From: Nodosilinea sp. LEGE 07298 | GTDB lineage: Bacteria; Cyanobacteriota; Cyanobacteriia; Phormidesmidales; Phormidesmidaceae | Assembly: GCF_015207265.1 (NCBI RefSeq) | Contig: NZ_JADEXE010000004.1 | Location: forward strand, 1 to 60,399 | DNA length: 60,399 nt | Reading direction: 5' to 3' | Shown: positions 43,913 to 53,481 of the stretch, in pieces | How the letters are laid out: every line of letters starts with the position of its first letter | Numbering within the stretch: the first letter of the stretch is position 1 | The notes under the pieces: model-generated | What the model was told of the DNA's origin: nothing | The model's database searches: none | The model's input: the letters and a program-made list of their open reading frames with translations, nothing else | Program-made: the position numbers and the translations under genes

Positions 43913-45691
43913 ATGGCCAGTATTCAATCGAGGCGACACCCAGTACAGCGGCTGCTGCGCTACGGGCGCAACTATCGATCGCAGGTTTGGGGGGCGATCG
44001 CGAACTCCATTCTCAATACCATTTTCGACTTGGCTCCGCCCTACCTAATCGGTATCGCCATCGACGTGGTCACCAACCAAGAAAGCTCCCTAATTGCCCG
44101 TACGGGGATCACCAGCATTTCGGGCCAGCTGGCGGTGCTGTCGGGGCTGACGTTTTTGATCTGGACTCTGGAGTCGCTGAGCGAGTATGTTTACGCTACT
44201 CTGTGGCGCAACCTGGCCCAAAATCTTCAGCACGACTTGCGCATCGACACCTACAGCCACTTGCAAAGCCAGGATCTCAGCTACTTTGAAGACCGCAGCA
44301 CCGGCAGCCTGCTGTCGATTCTCAATGACGACATCAATCAGCTAGAGCGGTTTTTGAATACGGGTGCCCACAACCTGCTGCGGTTTTTGACTACGGTGAT
44401 TTGGGTGGGGGCCACGTTTTTAATCCTAGCGCCGGGGGTGTCGTGGATGGCAATGCTGCCGATTCCCTTTGTGCTGTGGGGGTCGATCGCCTTTCAGCGG
44501 CGGCTGGCTCCCCGCTATGCCGAGGTGCGTGACAAAGCAGGGCTGATTAGCGGGCGGTTGGCCAATAACCTGTCGGGCATTGCCACGATTAAGAGCTTTA
44601 CGGCGGAGGGGTACGAGCGCGATCGCGTGTGGCAGGACAGCGATACCTACCGCCACAGCAACCGGAAGGCGATCGCCCTCAGTGCCGCCTTCATTCCGCT
44701 GATTCGGATTGTGATTTTGGTGGGCTTTACAGCCATGCTGTATCTGGGCGGTATGGCGGTGGCCAACGGCACCCTGTCGGCGGGCACCTACGGCTTTATG
44801 GTGTTTATCGTGCAGCGGCTGCTCTGGCCCTTTACCCAGCTCAGCGAAATTATGGACGAATACCAGCGAGCGATGGCCTCGGTGCGGCGGGTGATGGGAA
44901 TACTCGATACCCCGGTGGAGCTAATTCCCGGTCGCAACCCGCTGCCGGTGGAGCAGGTGCGCGGCGACGTGCGCTTTGATCAGGTTACGTTTGCCTACCG
45001 CGATCGCCAGCCTGTGCTGAAAAATCTATCGCTGCACATTCCCGCCGGGCAGAGCATTGGGGTTGTGGGGGCCACGGGCTCGGGCAAGAGCACGCTGGTG
45101 AAGCTGCTGCTGCGCTTTTACGAACCTCAGCAGGGCCGTATTTTGGTGGATGGGCAGGAGATTCAGGACCTGCTGCCTCAGGATCTGCGCCGCTGCATTG
45201 GCCTGGTCAGCCAGGATGTGTTTTTGTTCTCGGGTACCGTGGCTGAGAATATTGCCTACGGCACCTTCGATGCCGCGTTTGAGCACGTTCTTCACGCCGC
45301 TAAGCTGGCGGAGGCCCACGAGTTTATTGTGCAGCTGCCCCAGGGCTACGACACCATTGTGGGCGAGCGGGGCCAAAAGCTCTCGGGCGGGCAGCGGCAA
45401 AGACTCGCGATCGCTCGCGCCATTCTCAAAGACCCGCCGATTTTGGTGCTCGATGAGGCGACCTCTGCGGTTGATAACGAGACCGAGGCGGCGATCCAGC
45501 GATCGCTAGCGGTGATTACCCAAAACCGGACTACCTTGGCGATCGCCCACCGCCTCTCTACCATTCGCCACTGCCATCGAATCTACGTAATGGCCCACGG
45601 TGAAATTGTCGAACAGGGCCGCCACGAAGACTTGCTGGAGCTAAACGGCATCTACGCCAGCCTGTGGCGGGTGCAGTCGGGTGTGCGGTAG
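43913..45691 (+). CDS. ABC exporter half-transporter (membrane domain plus ATPase)
   Basis: About 592 residues from the ATG at 43913; the open frame extends upstream to a TTG at 43877. Six membrane helices cover about 25-310. The ATPase has Walker A GATGSGKSTLVKLLLRFY, Q-loop LVSQDVFLFSG, signature LSGGQRQRLAIARAI, Walker B ILVLDEATSAVD with the catalytic Glu, and H-loop AHRLSTIRHC. All key residues are intact. It belongs to the MsbA-like group that exports lipids, peptides or drugs. A second half-transporter follows 166 bases downstream on the same strand, so the two may form a heterodimer. The substrate is unknown. Confidence 0.92.
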   Translation: MASIQSRRHPVQRLLRYGRNYRSQVWGAIANSILNTIFDLAPPYLIGIAIDVVTNQESSLIARTGITSISGQLAVLSGLTFLIWTLESLSEYVYATLWRNLAQNLQHDLRIDTYSHLQSQDLSYFEDRSTGSLLSILNDDINQLERFLNTGAHNLLRFLTTVIWVGATFLILAPGVSWMAMLPIPFVLWGSIAFQRRLAPRYAEVRDKAGLISGRLANNLSGIATIKSFTAEGYERDRVWQDSDTYRHSNRKAIALSAAFIPLIRIVILVGFTAMLYLGGMAVANGTLSAGTYGFMVFIVQRLLWPFTQLSEIMDEYQRAMASVRRVMGILDTPVELIPGRNPLPVEQVRGDVRFDQVTFAYRDRQPVLKNLSLHIPAGQSIGVVGATGSGKSTLVKLLLRFYEPQQGRILVDGQEIQDLLPQDLRRCIGLVSQDVFLFSGTVAENIAYGTFDAAFEHVLHAAKLAEAHEFIVQLPQGYDTIVGERGQKLSGGQRQRLAIARAILKDPPILVLDEATSAVDNETEAAIQRSLAVITQNRTTLAIAHRLSTIRHCHRIYVMAHGEIVEQGRHEDLLELNGIYASLWRVQSGVR

Positions 45692-45808
45692 TGCAGGTTT
45701 GCCCACCATAGCGGCACTATCCTCTGCTGGGGATGCTTTGAGCAACCCAAACACTGATCACTCTGGCAGCTCGTAAGCCCTACCGTCTTGCAAATTCCGT
45801 AATCCTGT

Positions 45809-45830
45809 GTTGTAGCATGTATACTACAAC
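45809..45830 (+). promoter_or_regulatory. GTTGTAG-N8-CTACAAC palindrome upstream of the second ABC gene
   Basis: A 22-base imperfect palindrome with perfect seven-base arms, ending 27 bases before the ATG. Its size and symmetry suit a dimeric repressor such as GntR or TetR types. No such regulator gene is adjacent, so the partner is unknown. It could give the second half-transporter its own control. Confidence 0.4.
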
Positions 45831-45857
45831 GTACTCGATCGCAGGACGGTTACCGTC

Positions 45858-47675
45858 ATGGCTTCCTTTCAACACGTCATTCGCTACTACAGTCGCTACC
45901 GCCGGGCGGCAATCTGGAGCATTGCCGCCAGCAGCCTGTTTCAGGTGGTGGACTTGGCGGTGCCCTACAGCATCGGTCAGTTGCTCAACGTGCTCTCGAA
46001 CCAGCCCATTGACCCTCTAAGTCAGGGTATGGTCGATCGGGTCGCCGCTACGGTGAGGTATCCGGCGGGGCCTGGTTTGGCGATCGCCCTTTTTCTGGCC
46101 GTTATCTTCTTCGCCACCGTAGTCCGCGCCCCCATTCAGCCCTGGGTGGCCGACTGGTTTCACTGGGATATCGCCCTGCGCACCCGGCGCGACCACACCC
46201 ACTCGGTGATTCGCAAACTGCTGACCCTGCCCCTGGGCTTCTACGACGTGAACAACCCCGGACGGATCTCAGGGCGGGTGGCGCGGGGGCTGTCAAACCA
46301 CACCTGGACCTACCCAGAAATTGCCAATCAACTGATCCCCAAGCTGGGGCGCATCACCGGCATAGTCGTTCTGATCTGGTGGATTGACTGGCGCATTGCC
46401 CTGGTCTTTTTGGTGTCATTCATCGGCATTCTCAGCTTCAGCCTGAAGGATCTAATTCGCCTGAACAAAAAGGAGCAGACCCTCGATACCTACATGGAAA
46501 ATACCGAGAGCCGCACTTCGGAGATCATCACCAACATCAAAACCGTAAAAGCGTTTGCCGCCGAGCGGGACGAGCTGCGGCGACAGAGCCAGCGGCTAGA
46601 GCGCGAGTTCGCTGTCGTCATCCGCGTCATTCACAAGGGTTACGTCATCCTCGGCACCTGGCAGGATTTAATCGTGCAGAGCTGTGTATTTGGTCTGCTG
46701 GTGATGACCCTGTTGGCCACGCTGCAGGGTCACATCTCGCTGGGGCACTTTATCACCACCCTGACGGTGTCGAGCATGGCCTACTCGGAGCTAGGGCCGA
46801 TCAGCGAAGTGGGCGAAGTCTTCGCCCGCCGCTACGCCTCGATGCTGCACTTCCACGAGTTTATGGAAGAGCCTCTGGGTACCGATGCCGTGAACCTGAC
46901 CGACGCTCCTGAGAGCCTGCCCACCTACCAGTTCACCGGCAAGGTGCACTTTGACCAGGTGAGCTTTGGCTACGATGACGAAAAGCCCGTACTACAAGCC
47001 ATCGATCTGCTAATCGAACCGTACCAAACGGTGGCGCTGGTGGGGCGATCGGGCTCGGGCAAGTCAACCTTGGTAAAACTGCTGTTTCGCTACTTCGACC
47101 CCCACAGCGGCCGCATTTTGATCGATGGCGAAGACATTCGTCAGCTAGATGTGACGGGGTACCGCAAGCGGCTGGCGATCGTACACCAGGAAGTGGACGT
47201 GTTTAACGGCACTCTGCTCGACAACCTCAAGTACGGCAACCCCACGGCATCGATGGAGCAGGTCAATGAAGCCTGCCGCATTGCTCGGGTCGACGAGTTC
47301 ATTCACCGCCTGCCCAAGGGATACTACACCGTAGTGGGCGAGCGGGGGGTGCGGCTCTCGGGTGGTCAGCGTCAGCGGTTGGGCATTGCCCGCGCCCTGC
47401 TGGTCAACCCCGACGTGCTGGTGTTTGACGAAGCCACCTCTAGCCTCGACTACGAATCGGAGCGGTCGATTCAGCTGGCGATGCGATCGATTCTCGGTAC
47501 CCGCACCACGATCATCATCGCGCACCGGCTCAGCACGGTGCGCGAGGCTGACAAGATTGTGGTGCTGGACGAGGGCCGCATTGCCGAAGTGGGTAACCAC
47601 GAGCAGCTATTGGCCCACGGCGGCATCTACCACCGCCTGCACGTGCTGCAAGAAACCGGCGAAATGGTGAGCTAA
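45858..47675 (+). CDS. ABC exporter half-transporter (membrane domain plus ATPase)
   Basis: 605 residues. The membrane domain has six helices over about 20-330. The ATPase has Walker A GRSGSGKSTLVKLLFRYF, signature LSGGQRQRLGIARALL, Walker B VLVFDEATSSLDYESE with the catalytic Glu, and H-loop AHRLSTVREA. A long first extracytoplasmic loop (SNQPIDPLSQGMVDRVAATV) is unusual. All catalytic residues are intact, so either subunit could work as a homodimer. It lies downstream of a similar half-transporter, and a perfect terminator ends the pair. The substrate cannot be named. Confidence 0.92.
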   Translation: MASFQHVIRYYSRYRRAAIWSIAASSLFQVVDLAVPYSIGQLLNVLSNQPIDPLSQGMVDRVAATVRYPAGPGLAIALFLAVIFFATVVRAPIQPWVADWFHWDIALRTRRDHTHSVIRKLLTLPLGFYDVNNPGRISGRVARGLSNHTWTYPEIANQLIPKLGRITGIVVLIWWIDWRIALVFLVSFIGILSFSLKDLIRLNKKEQTLDTYMENTESRTSEIITNIKTVKAFAAERDELRRQSQRLEREFAVVIRVIHKGYVILGTWQDLIVQSCVFGLLVMTLLATLQGHISLGHFITTLTVSSMAYSELGPISEVGEVFARRYASMLHFHEFMEEPLGTDAVNLTDAPESLPTYQFTGKVHFDQVSFGYDDEKPVLQAIDLLIEPYQTVALVGRSGSGKSTLVKLLFRYFDPHSGRILIDGEDIRQLDVTGYRKRLAIVHQEVDVFNGTLLDNLKYGNPTASMEQVNEACRIARVDEFIHRLPKGYYTVVGERGVRLSGGQRQRLGIARALLVNPDVLVFDEATSSLDYESERSIQLAMRSILGTRTTIIIAHRLSTVREADKIVVLDEGRIAEVGNHEQLLAHGGIYHRLHVLQETGEMVS

Positions 47676-47677
47676 GC

Positions 47678-47711
47678 AAAAGCCCGTGAATGAATTCATT
47701 CACGGGCTTTT
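47678..47711. terminator. Perfect palindromic terminator after the ABC gene pair
   Basis: A 34-base perfect palindrome centred on GAATTC, with the stem AAAAGCCCGTGAATGAA and its complement, begins two bases after the stop. T-runs on both strands make it bidirectional. Confidence 0.9.
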
Positions 47712-47997
47712 TGACTACATAGTTGACCTCTGGCAACGTTGCTGGCTCGTCAACAGCCGGGACGATACTCAGGGCGCACGGTAGTCGCGCGTCGGATTGA
47801 TTCTCCATTCCAATGGCACAATTTTGGCGGCGGCAGAACCGACTCGGCGCGGCGGCACGCGATAGTAGTAGCCCACTGAATCGTCAGGGTACCTGCGTAG
47901 GGCAATCTCGGTAATCACCTGAGCGGCGCGATCGGTGTGCTGGCCTTGTCTAACCCGTCGATGACTTACCCTTAACCCTGCTCAAATAATTACCGAA
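47712..47997 (-). other. Intergenic region with a short unassigned minus-strand frame
   Basis: On the minus strand an open frame of about 70 codons ends at about 47779. It reads HTDRAAQVITEIALRRYPDD then SVGYYYRVPPRR and ends INPTRDYRAP. It has no ATG start and could be the tail of a lost gene. No family is recognised. Confidence 0.3.
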
Positions 47998-48303
47998 CTA
48001 GGGCACAGAGGCCGTCGCCACCGTAGTTTCGGTTCCTATCGGGCGAATGACCAGCGTATTGAACAGGCTAATATCGGTACCCTCAGGTACCGATAGGTCA
48101 AAAGCACCGCTTGTTTGAGGCAGTGGCCCCAGGGCAATAGAGCGCTTAGCCATGTTGCCGTTAATGGTTAAAAACGCCTCCAGCATGTCGTCCTTGGCGG
48201 CGGTGGTGAAATCTTTGAGCGATAGCGTAATGCTGCTGCCCACAACGGCTGCCCCTACGTAGCCACTGGCGGTGTAGTTCTCGGTACCGGCAACGCTGCC
48301 CAT
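47998..48303 (-). CDS. Conserved hypothetical protein, Gly/Ser/Thr-rich
   Basis: 101 residues with no signal peptide or membrane helix. The composition is rich in Gly, Ala, Thr and Ser (VAGTENYTASGYVGAAVVGS, then ITLSLKDFTTAAKDDML), and it is probably all-beta in the second half (SVPEGTDISLFNTLVIRPIG). I do not recognise a domain. The clean ATG and native codon use support a real gene. It reads away from fusA and shares the upstream gap. Confidence 0.55.
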   Translation of the reverse strand: MGSVAGTENYTASGYVGAAVVGSSITLSLKDFTTAAKDDMLEAFLTINGNMAKRSIALGPLPQTSGAFDLSVPEGTDISLFNTLVIRPIGTETTVATASVP

Positions 48304-48779
48304 GATCTGTTCCCTCGGTAGTTTGTTTAAAACTGTGCGGCCTGCAAAACCACGGCCATCATTGTAGAAAAAATTGGCTATTTAACCGCCGTTCCGTCGC
48401 CCCCATGCTCAGCGAGTAGTTGGCTTCAGGGCAAGCCTTGCGCCGGATACCTTGAACCGCACACCGTGAACCATTCACCTCAAATCGCGCGATCGCTGTA
48501 GGCAAATGATGGGTTTTCACCACCCATTCACACCCCGATGGCAGCTATCCTTGGTAAAAGAACCTAGTAATAACTCTCCCCTCTTTCACGGATGTGTCAG
48601 GGGGTTTTACAATAGTTCATAATTAGGTGTTGTTGCCGCGGCCTTAGCTCAGACTCCCCGTCATGGTCTCGTGATAGAGTTTTCTGTTGTCAAGGCTACC
48701 AAGACAACCTAGATCCCGCTTGAGTTACCCATGCAGATGGTCACCAGCGGCCCATCGCCCAGAATCCGGAGAAGCAGTT
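48304..48779 (+). promoter_or_regulatory. Upstream region of the EF-G paralog
   Basis: 476 bases between divergent genes. No gene, tRNA or riboswitch is visible. The frame leading into EF-G is open from 48687, but the clear start is the ATG at 48780, preceded by CCGGAGAAGCAG. A short inverted repeat GTTGTC/GACAAC lies at about 48685-48707. Confidence 0.4.
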
Positions 48780-50873
48780 ATGGCTAAAGACATCACCCGT
48801 TATCGCAATATTGGTATCTTCGCCCACGTAGACGCAGGCAAGACTACCACCACCGAACGCATCCTCTCCCTCACCGGTAGAATCCACAAAATGGGTGAGG
48901 TGCACGATGGTGCCGCCACCACCGACTTTATGGAGCAGGAGCAAGAACGGGGGATCACGATTCAGTCGGCGGCCACCACCTGCTTTTGGAAAGAGCACCA
49001 GCTCAACATCATCGACACCCCCGGCCACGTTGACTTCACCATTGAGGTGTATCGCTCCCTCAAGGTACTCGATGGTGGCATTGGCGTGTTCTGCGGCTCG
49101 GGCGGGGTTGAGCCCCAGTCGGAGACCAACTGGCGCTACGCCAACGACTCCAAGGTGTCTCGCATTATCTATGTCAACAAGCTCGATCGCATTGGGGCCG
49201 ACTACTACCGCGTCATCAAGCAGGTCGAAAACGTGTTGGCGGCAACTCCGCTGGTGATGGTGCTGCCCGTCGGCACCGAAAACGACTTCGTAGGCGTCGT
49301 CGACCTGCTCACCCGCAAAGCCTGGATGTGGGATGAGTCGGGGCTGCCCGAAAACTACACGATCCAAGATGTCCCCGAAGACATGAAAGATCAGGTCGAA
49401 GAGTACCGCGAGGCAATGGTTGAGCTGGCCGTCGAGCAGGACGACGAAATTCTCAGTAAGTACCTTGAGGGTGAAGAGGTCACCATCGACGAGATTAAGG
49501 AGTGCATTCGCAAGGGCACTCGCGACCTAGCCTTCTTCCCCACCTACTGCGGTTCCTCCTTTAAAAACAAAGGGGTGCAGCTGGTGCTGGATGCGGTGGT
49601 CGATTACCTGCCCAACCCCCTCGAAGTGCCGCCACAGCCTGAGATCGATCTAGAGGGTCACCCCACCGGCAAGGTAGCCTACGCCGATGCCGACAAGCCG
49701 CTGCGGGCGCTAGCGTTCAAAATCATGGACGATCGCTTTGGGGCACTCACCTTTACCCGCCTCTACTCGGGACAGGTGAAGAAGGGCGACACCATTCTTG
49801 ACACCTTTACCGGCAAATCTGAGCGCGTTAGCCGATTAGTTGAGATGCATGCCAACGATCGCCAGGAAGTGGAATCGGCCCAGGCTGGCGACATCATCGC
49901 CCTAATCGGCATGAAAAACGTGCAGACCGGCCACACCCTCTGCGATCCTAAAGACCCCGCCACTCTGGAGCCCATGGTCTTTCCCGACCCGGTGATCTCC
50001 ATTGCTGTATCGCCCAAGAAGAAGGGCGACAACGAGAAAATGGGGATGGCAATTAGCAAGATGGTGCAAGAGGATCCCTCCTTCCAGGTGGAAACTGATG
50101 AAGAGAGCGGTGAGGTTATTCTCAAGGGCATGGGCGAGCTGCACCTCGATATCAAGGTGGACATTCTCAAGCGTACCCACGGCGTCGAAGTCGAAGTGGG
50201 CAAGCCCCAGGTGGCCTACCGCGAATCTGTAACCAAGCGCTTGGTGGATAGCTACACCCACAAGAAGCAGTCGGGTGGTTCGGGTCAGTACGGCAAGATC
50301 GACTACGTCATCGAGCCTGGCGAAACCGGCACCGGCTTCCAGTTTGAGTCGGCAGTGACCGGCGGTAACGTGCCTCGGGAATTTTGGCCTGCGGTACAGA
50401 AAGGTTTTGAGACCAGCGTTGACAAGGGGCCTCTGGCGGGTTATCCCGTGGTTGACCTCAAGGTGACCCTAACCGACGGTGCCTACCACGCGGTTGACTC
50501 GTCGGCGATCGCCTTCGAAATTGCCGCCCGTGCCGCCTACCGTCAATCGCTGCCCAAGGCTGGCCCTCAGCTGCTAGAGCCGATCATGAAAGTCGACGTG
50601 TTTACCCCCGACGACTACATGGGCGATGTGATTGGCGACCTCAACCGCCGCCGTGGCATGATCAAGTCTCAAGATCCCGGTGCTACCGGGGTACGGGTAA
50701 AGGCCGATGTGCCCCTGAGCGAAATGTTTGGCTACATTGGCGACCTGCGCACCATGACCTCCGGTCGGGGTCAGTTTTCCATGGAGTTCTCCCACTACGC
50801 CCCCTGCCCCAGCAATGTGGCCGAGGAAGTGATTAAAGAAGCCAAGGAACGCCAGGCTGCCGCCGCCAAGTAG
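48780..50873 (+). CDS. fusA: Elongation factor G paralog (EF-G2 type)
   Basis: 697 residues. G1 is [16 protein letters not shown]2 [12 protein letters not shown]3 DTPGHVDFT and G4 NKLD, all intact. Domains II-V follow, with [20 protein letters not shown] and [20 protein letters not shown]. It should drive ribosome translocation or recycling. It differs from the housekeeping cyanobacterial EF-G in [20 protein letters not shown] and in having no rpsL, rpsG or tuf neighbours, and resembles the second EF-G found in proteobacteria and cyanobacteria. So this is probably an extra copy rather than the str-operon gene. The symbol is the generic one. Confidence 0.9.
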   Translation: MAKDITRYRNIGIFAHVDAGKTTTTERILSLTGRIHKMGEVHDGAATTDFMEQEQERGITIQSAATTCFWKEHQLNIIDTPGHVDFTIEVYRSLKVLDGGIGVFCGSGGVEPQSETNWRYANDSKVSRIIYVNKLDRIGADYYRVIKQVENVLAATPLVMVLPVGTENDFVGVVDLLTRKAWMWDESGLPENYTIQDVPEDMKDQVEEYREAMVELAVEQDDEILSKYLEGEEVTIDEIKECIRKGTRDLAFFPTYCGSSFKNKGVQLVLDAVVDYLPNPLEVPPQPEIDLEGHPTGKVAYADADKPLRALAFKIMDDRFGALTFTRLYSGQVKKGDTILDTFTGKSERVSRLVEMHANDRQEVESAQAGDIIALIGMKNVQTGHTLCDPKDPATLEPMVFPDPVISIAVSPKKKGDNEKMGMAISKMVQEDPSFQVETDEESGEVILKGMGELHLDIKVDILKRTHGVEVEVGKPQVAYRESVTKRLVDSYTHKKQSGGSGQYGKIDYVIEPGETGTGFQFESAVTGGNVPREFWPAVQKGFETSVDKGPLAGYPVVDLKVTLTDGAYHAVDSSAIAFEIAARAAYRQSLPKAGPQLLEPIMKVDVFTPDDYMGDVIGDLNRRRGMIKSQDPGATGVRVKADVPLSEMFGYIGDLRTMTSGRGQFSMEFSHYAPCPSNVAEEVIKEAKERQAAAAK

Positions 50874-50877
50874 GCCA

Positions 50878-50903
50878 TAGGGGCACAGCTTGCTGTGCCC
50901 CTA
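50878..50903. repeat. Dispersed palindromic repeat (TAGGGGCACAGC type)
   Basis: TAGGGGCACAGC and GCTGTGCCCCTA around TT form a perfect palindrome five bases after the EF-G stop. It belongs to the same class as the element at 14850-14877. It may help termination. Confidence 0.75.
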
Positions 50904-50923
50904 CTATTTCTTCGGATAGTAGA

Positions 50924-50956
50924 ATGCCCCGACAAGATACTTGCCGGGGCATTTTT
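50924..50956 (+). terminator. Intrinsic terminator after the EF-G gene
   Basis: ATGCCCCG (50924-50931) pairs with CGGGGCAT (50945-50952), with an inner CAAG/CTTG stem and one A-C mismatch, followed by TTTTTG. Confidence 0.85.
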
Positions 50957-51001
50957 GTATAGGTTGATGGGCAAGCCCTACATATCAAAGCTTTCGCCAT
51001 C

Positions 51002-51419
51002 TTAGGGAGTCAGGTCATCCTCGCGATCGCCGGTATTAAACGGGTCATCGTTGATATCGATATCATCCGCACTGTTGGTGTAGTTGCCGTCGGCGGGACC
51101 GGGCTGCTCGTCGTAAACAGTGGTTTCGTAATTCGGTGTTGATCACAAAGTCATCGGACTCAAAGACATCGTATTCGTCCTCAGACCAGATATTGAAGTT
51201 GCTCCGAGAGTCTTCTAATGCGGGAGGAATGCTTTCTTCAATTTCAGCTTCGATAGGTTCTAGCTCTTCTTCGGTGAACGGAGCTTCGGGTTGGGCGGGG
51301 GCTTGCGCCATGGCTGCGGTGGGCATACCGATACCCATCAGGGTAGCTAGGGGTAAGCCAAGCAGCAGACCAAAAAAGGTAGACCCAGCGGGTCGGAAAG
51401 GGGCGTTTTGAGTTTCCAA
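51002..51419 (-). pseudogene. Acidic secreted protein with a probable frameshift
   Basis: The annotated frame starts at 51419 with a signal peptide (about 1-38, ending AMAQ) and continues as a very acidic chain (FTEEELEPIEAEIEESIPPA, then WSEDEYDVFESDDFVIN). At about 51140 the chain changes abruptly to RNHCLRRAARSRRRQ and stops at 51063. The neighbouring frame from the same point reads PNYETTVYDEQPGPADGNYT and then DDIDINDDPFNTGDREDDLT, acidic like the rest, and stops at 51002. This is what a one-base indel produces. It is either a recent pseudogene or a sequencing error in an intact gene of about 139 codons. No family is recognised. Confidence 0.6.
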
Positions 51420-51672
51420 AACTAAATCACCTCCTGTTGAGATTTAAATATCGTTATGTAGTGATCCTAAAAACTTTGCCTTAAAGCCTCATCACTCAAA
51501 GGATCCATTTTTGTGAACCCAATGGAGGAGTGGCTGGGTTAGCTCCATAGGTGGTGTAAGCGCTGAACCGCTGACCTAGGGCGACCAGAAAAACTGAGGG
51601 CCAGCCCTGCGATCGCGGCGATCGCAGGTAGTATTTGAGCAATGTTTTGGGCCGAGATGGAGAAAAACGACG

Positions 51673-52302
51673 GTGAATGACGCTTCGAAATTTGCGGCCA
51701 TCTCTCCTACGGCCTACGCCGATGCTCTGGGGCAGGCGCAGGTTATGGATCTGAGCATTCGAGAGCTGTGGCCCCGCATTCCTCGGCTGGCTGGCCCGGC
51801 CTACACTGTGCGCTGTCCAGCGGGGGATAACCTGATGCTGCACGCCGCTATTTACCGAGCGGCCCCAGGTTCTGTAATTGTGGTGCAGGCAGGTGATGCT
51901 GACTACGCTATGGCGGGGGGGAATGTCTGCGCGATCGCCCAAAAACGCGGCATCGCTGGCTTTGTGATCGATGGCGTCATTCGCGACATTGCCGAAGTAC
52001 GCGAGGCCCGGTTTCCGGTATTTGCCCAAGGGGTCATACCGGTGCCGGGTCAAAAAAAGCAGTTGGGCACGCTCAATCAGCCGATTGTCTGCGGCGGGGT
52101 AAGAGTCAATCCTGGGGATATGGTGGTGGCTGATGAAGAGGGTATCGTCGTGATTCCCGCCGCTCAGCAGGAGGCGGTTTGGCAGTCGGCCCAGCAGCGC
52201 AGCGATGCCGATGCCGCCCAGTCGCTCACCGATTGGGAAGCTAACCACCGGGCCAAAGTAGAGCAGGCGTTGCGGTCTCTAGGCTTTACAGAAGCGGAAT
52301 AG
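51673..52302 (+). CDS. RraA-family protein
   Basis: 209 residues from a GTG at 51673. The RraA fold is recognisable: GPAYTVRCPAGDNLMLHAAI, VVQAGDADYAMAGGNVCAIA, GIAGFVIDGVIRDIAEVREA and VNPGDMVVADEEGIVVIPA. The GxxxRD and DGxxRD-type residues that hold a divalent metal and substrate in the aldolase members are present (DGVIRD). Family members are either oxaloacetate decarboxylase or HMG-aldolase enzymes, or inhibitors of RNase E. Because the next gene, six bases on, is a ring-opening amidohydrolase, an enzymatic job in the same pathway is more likely. Confidence 0.85.
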   Translation: MNDASKFAAISPTAYADALGQAQVMDLSIRELWPRIPRLAGPAYTVRCPAGDNLMLHAAIYRAAPGSVIVVQAGDADYAMAGGNVCAIAQKRGIAGFVIDGVIRDIAEVREARFPVFAQGVIPVPGQKKQLGTLNQPIVCGGVRVNPGDMVVADEEGIVVIPAAQQEAVWQSAQQRSDADAAQSLTDWEANHRAKVEQALRSLGFTEAE

Positions 52303-52308
52303 CACTCT

Positions 52309-53361
52309 ATGAAAGTTGACGTCTTTAAGATTGCCCAGAGCGGCCCCGACGACCTGAGCGGGCTGGCGGAACTGATTGCCCGGCAGCGGCTCGACCCCAA
52401 AACCATTGTGGCGGTGATGGGCAAAACCGAAGGCAACGGCTGCGTCAACGATTTTACCCGTGGCTTTGCCGTAGCCACCTTAAAGCGATACCTGCAAGAT
52501 CTCATCGGCGATGCCCTGGCCGATAAGATCGTGTTTGTCATGTCGGGAGGCACCGAGGGCGTGTTGAGCCCTCACCTGACCGTGTTTACTCGCCAAATCC
52601 AGGGATTAGCGGGGCCAACCCAGCCCGGTTTGGCGCTGGGCGTCAGCCACACCCGCGATTTTGCCATGGATGAAATTGGCACACTGACGATGGTGCAGGT
52701 GGTGGCGGCGGGGGTAAAAGACGCGATCGCCGCCGCTGGTCTCACCCCCGCAGCGGTTCACTTCGTCCAAATTAAGTGCCCGCTGATTACCGCTGCTCGC
52801 CATACCCAGGCCGCCGTTACCCAAGACAGCTACAAATCGATGGCTTACTCGCGTGGGGCCTCGGCCCTGGGGGTGGCTCTGGCCCTGGACGAAGTGCAGC
52901 TCGACCAGCTCACCAGTGCCGATATTTGCCACAACTACAGCCTCTATTCGGCGGTGGCTTCAACATCGGCGGGAGTAGAGCTACAAAACTGCGAAATTCT
53001 GGTGCTGGGCAACGCCTCCGACTCCCACAGCCACTACCGGATTGGCCACAGCGTTATGGCCCACGCCCTCGATGTGGCTGCTGTTAACCGGGCGATCGCC
53101 AGCGCCGGAGGGCAAGACAACGCTCAAATTGTGAATGTCTTTGCCAAGGCCGAGGCCGACCCATCGGGCCAGATACTTGGACACCGCCACACGATGCTCG
53201 ATGATTCTGATATCAACCATACCCGTATGGCCAGGGCGGTGGTAGGGGCCGCGATCGCCTCGGTGGTGCAAAACCCCATGATCTACGTATCCGGTGGCAG
53301 CGAGCACCAGGGACCACCGGGGGGTGGCCCGATCGCTGTCATCTTAGGCGATCGCAGCTAA
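52309..53361 (+). CDS. Ring-opening amidohydrolase (barbiturase/cyanuric acid hydrolase family)
   Basis: 350 residues, the usual length. The family has three repeated domains, each with a Ser and a Lys. Visible here are [83 protein letters not shown] and [20 protein letters not shown]. Known members open barbituric acid or cyanuric acid rings. This places it in pyrimidine or s-triazine breakdown, but the natural substrate of cyanobacterial members is unknown to me. It is tightly linked to an RraA-like gene. Confidence 0.88.
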   Translation: MKVDVFKIAQSGPDDLSGLAELIARQRLDPKTIVAVMGKTEGNGCVNDFTRGFAVATLKRYLQDLIGDALADKIVFVMSGGTEGVLSPHLTVFTRQIQGLAGPTQPGLALGVSHTRDFAMDEIGTLTMVQVVAAGVKDAIAAAGLTPAAVHFVQIKCPLITAARHTQAAVTQDSYKSMAYSRGASALGVALALDEVQLDQLTSADICHNYSLYSAVASTSAGVELQNCEILVLGNASDSHSHYRIGHSVMAHALDVAAVNRAIASAGGQDNAQIVNVFAKAEADPSGQILGHRHTMLDDSDINHTRMARAVVGAAIASVVQNPMIYVSGGSEHQGPPGGGPIAVILGDRS

Positions 53362-53481
53362 TCAAGTGACAAGCCTTGTATTCTCTATCACTTCCATCCC
53401 TTCGACTGATGACAATATAGTGCAATTGAACTACAGTGGTTTCGATGGTGATGGCAGGCTTTGAGGTCACAAGCATCAGCC

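Noticed and set aside
48780-50873. Housekeeping EF-G of the str operon
   Set aside because: No rpsL, rpsG or tuf neighbours, and the sequence differs from the usual cyanobacterial EF-G, so it is called as a paralog.
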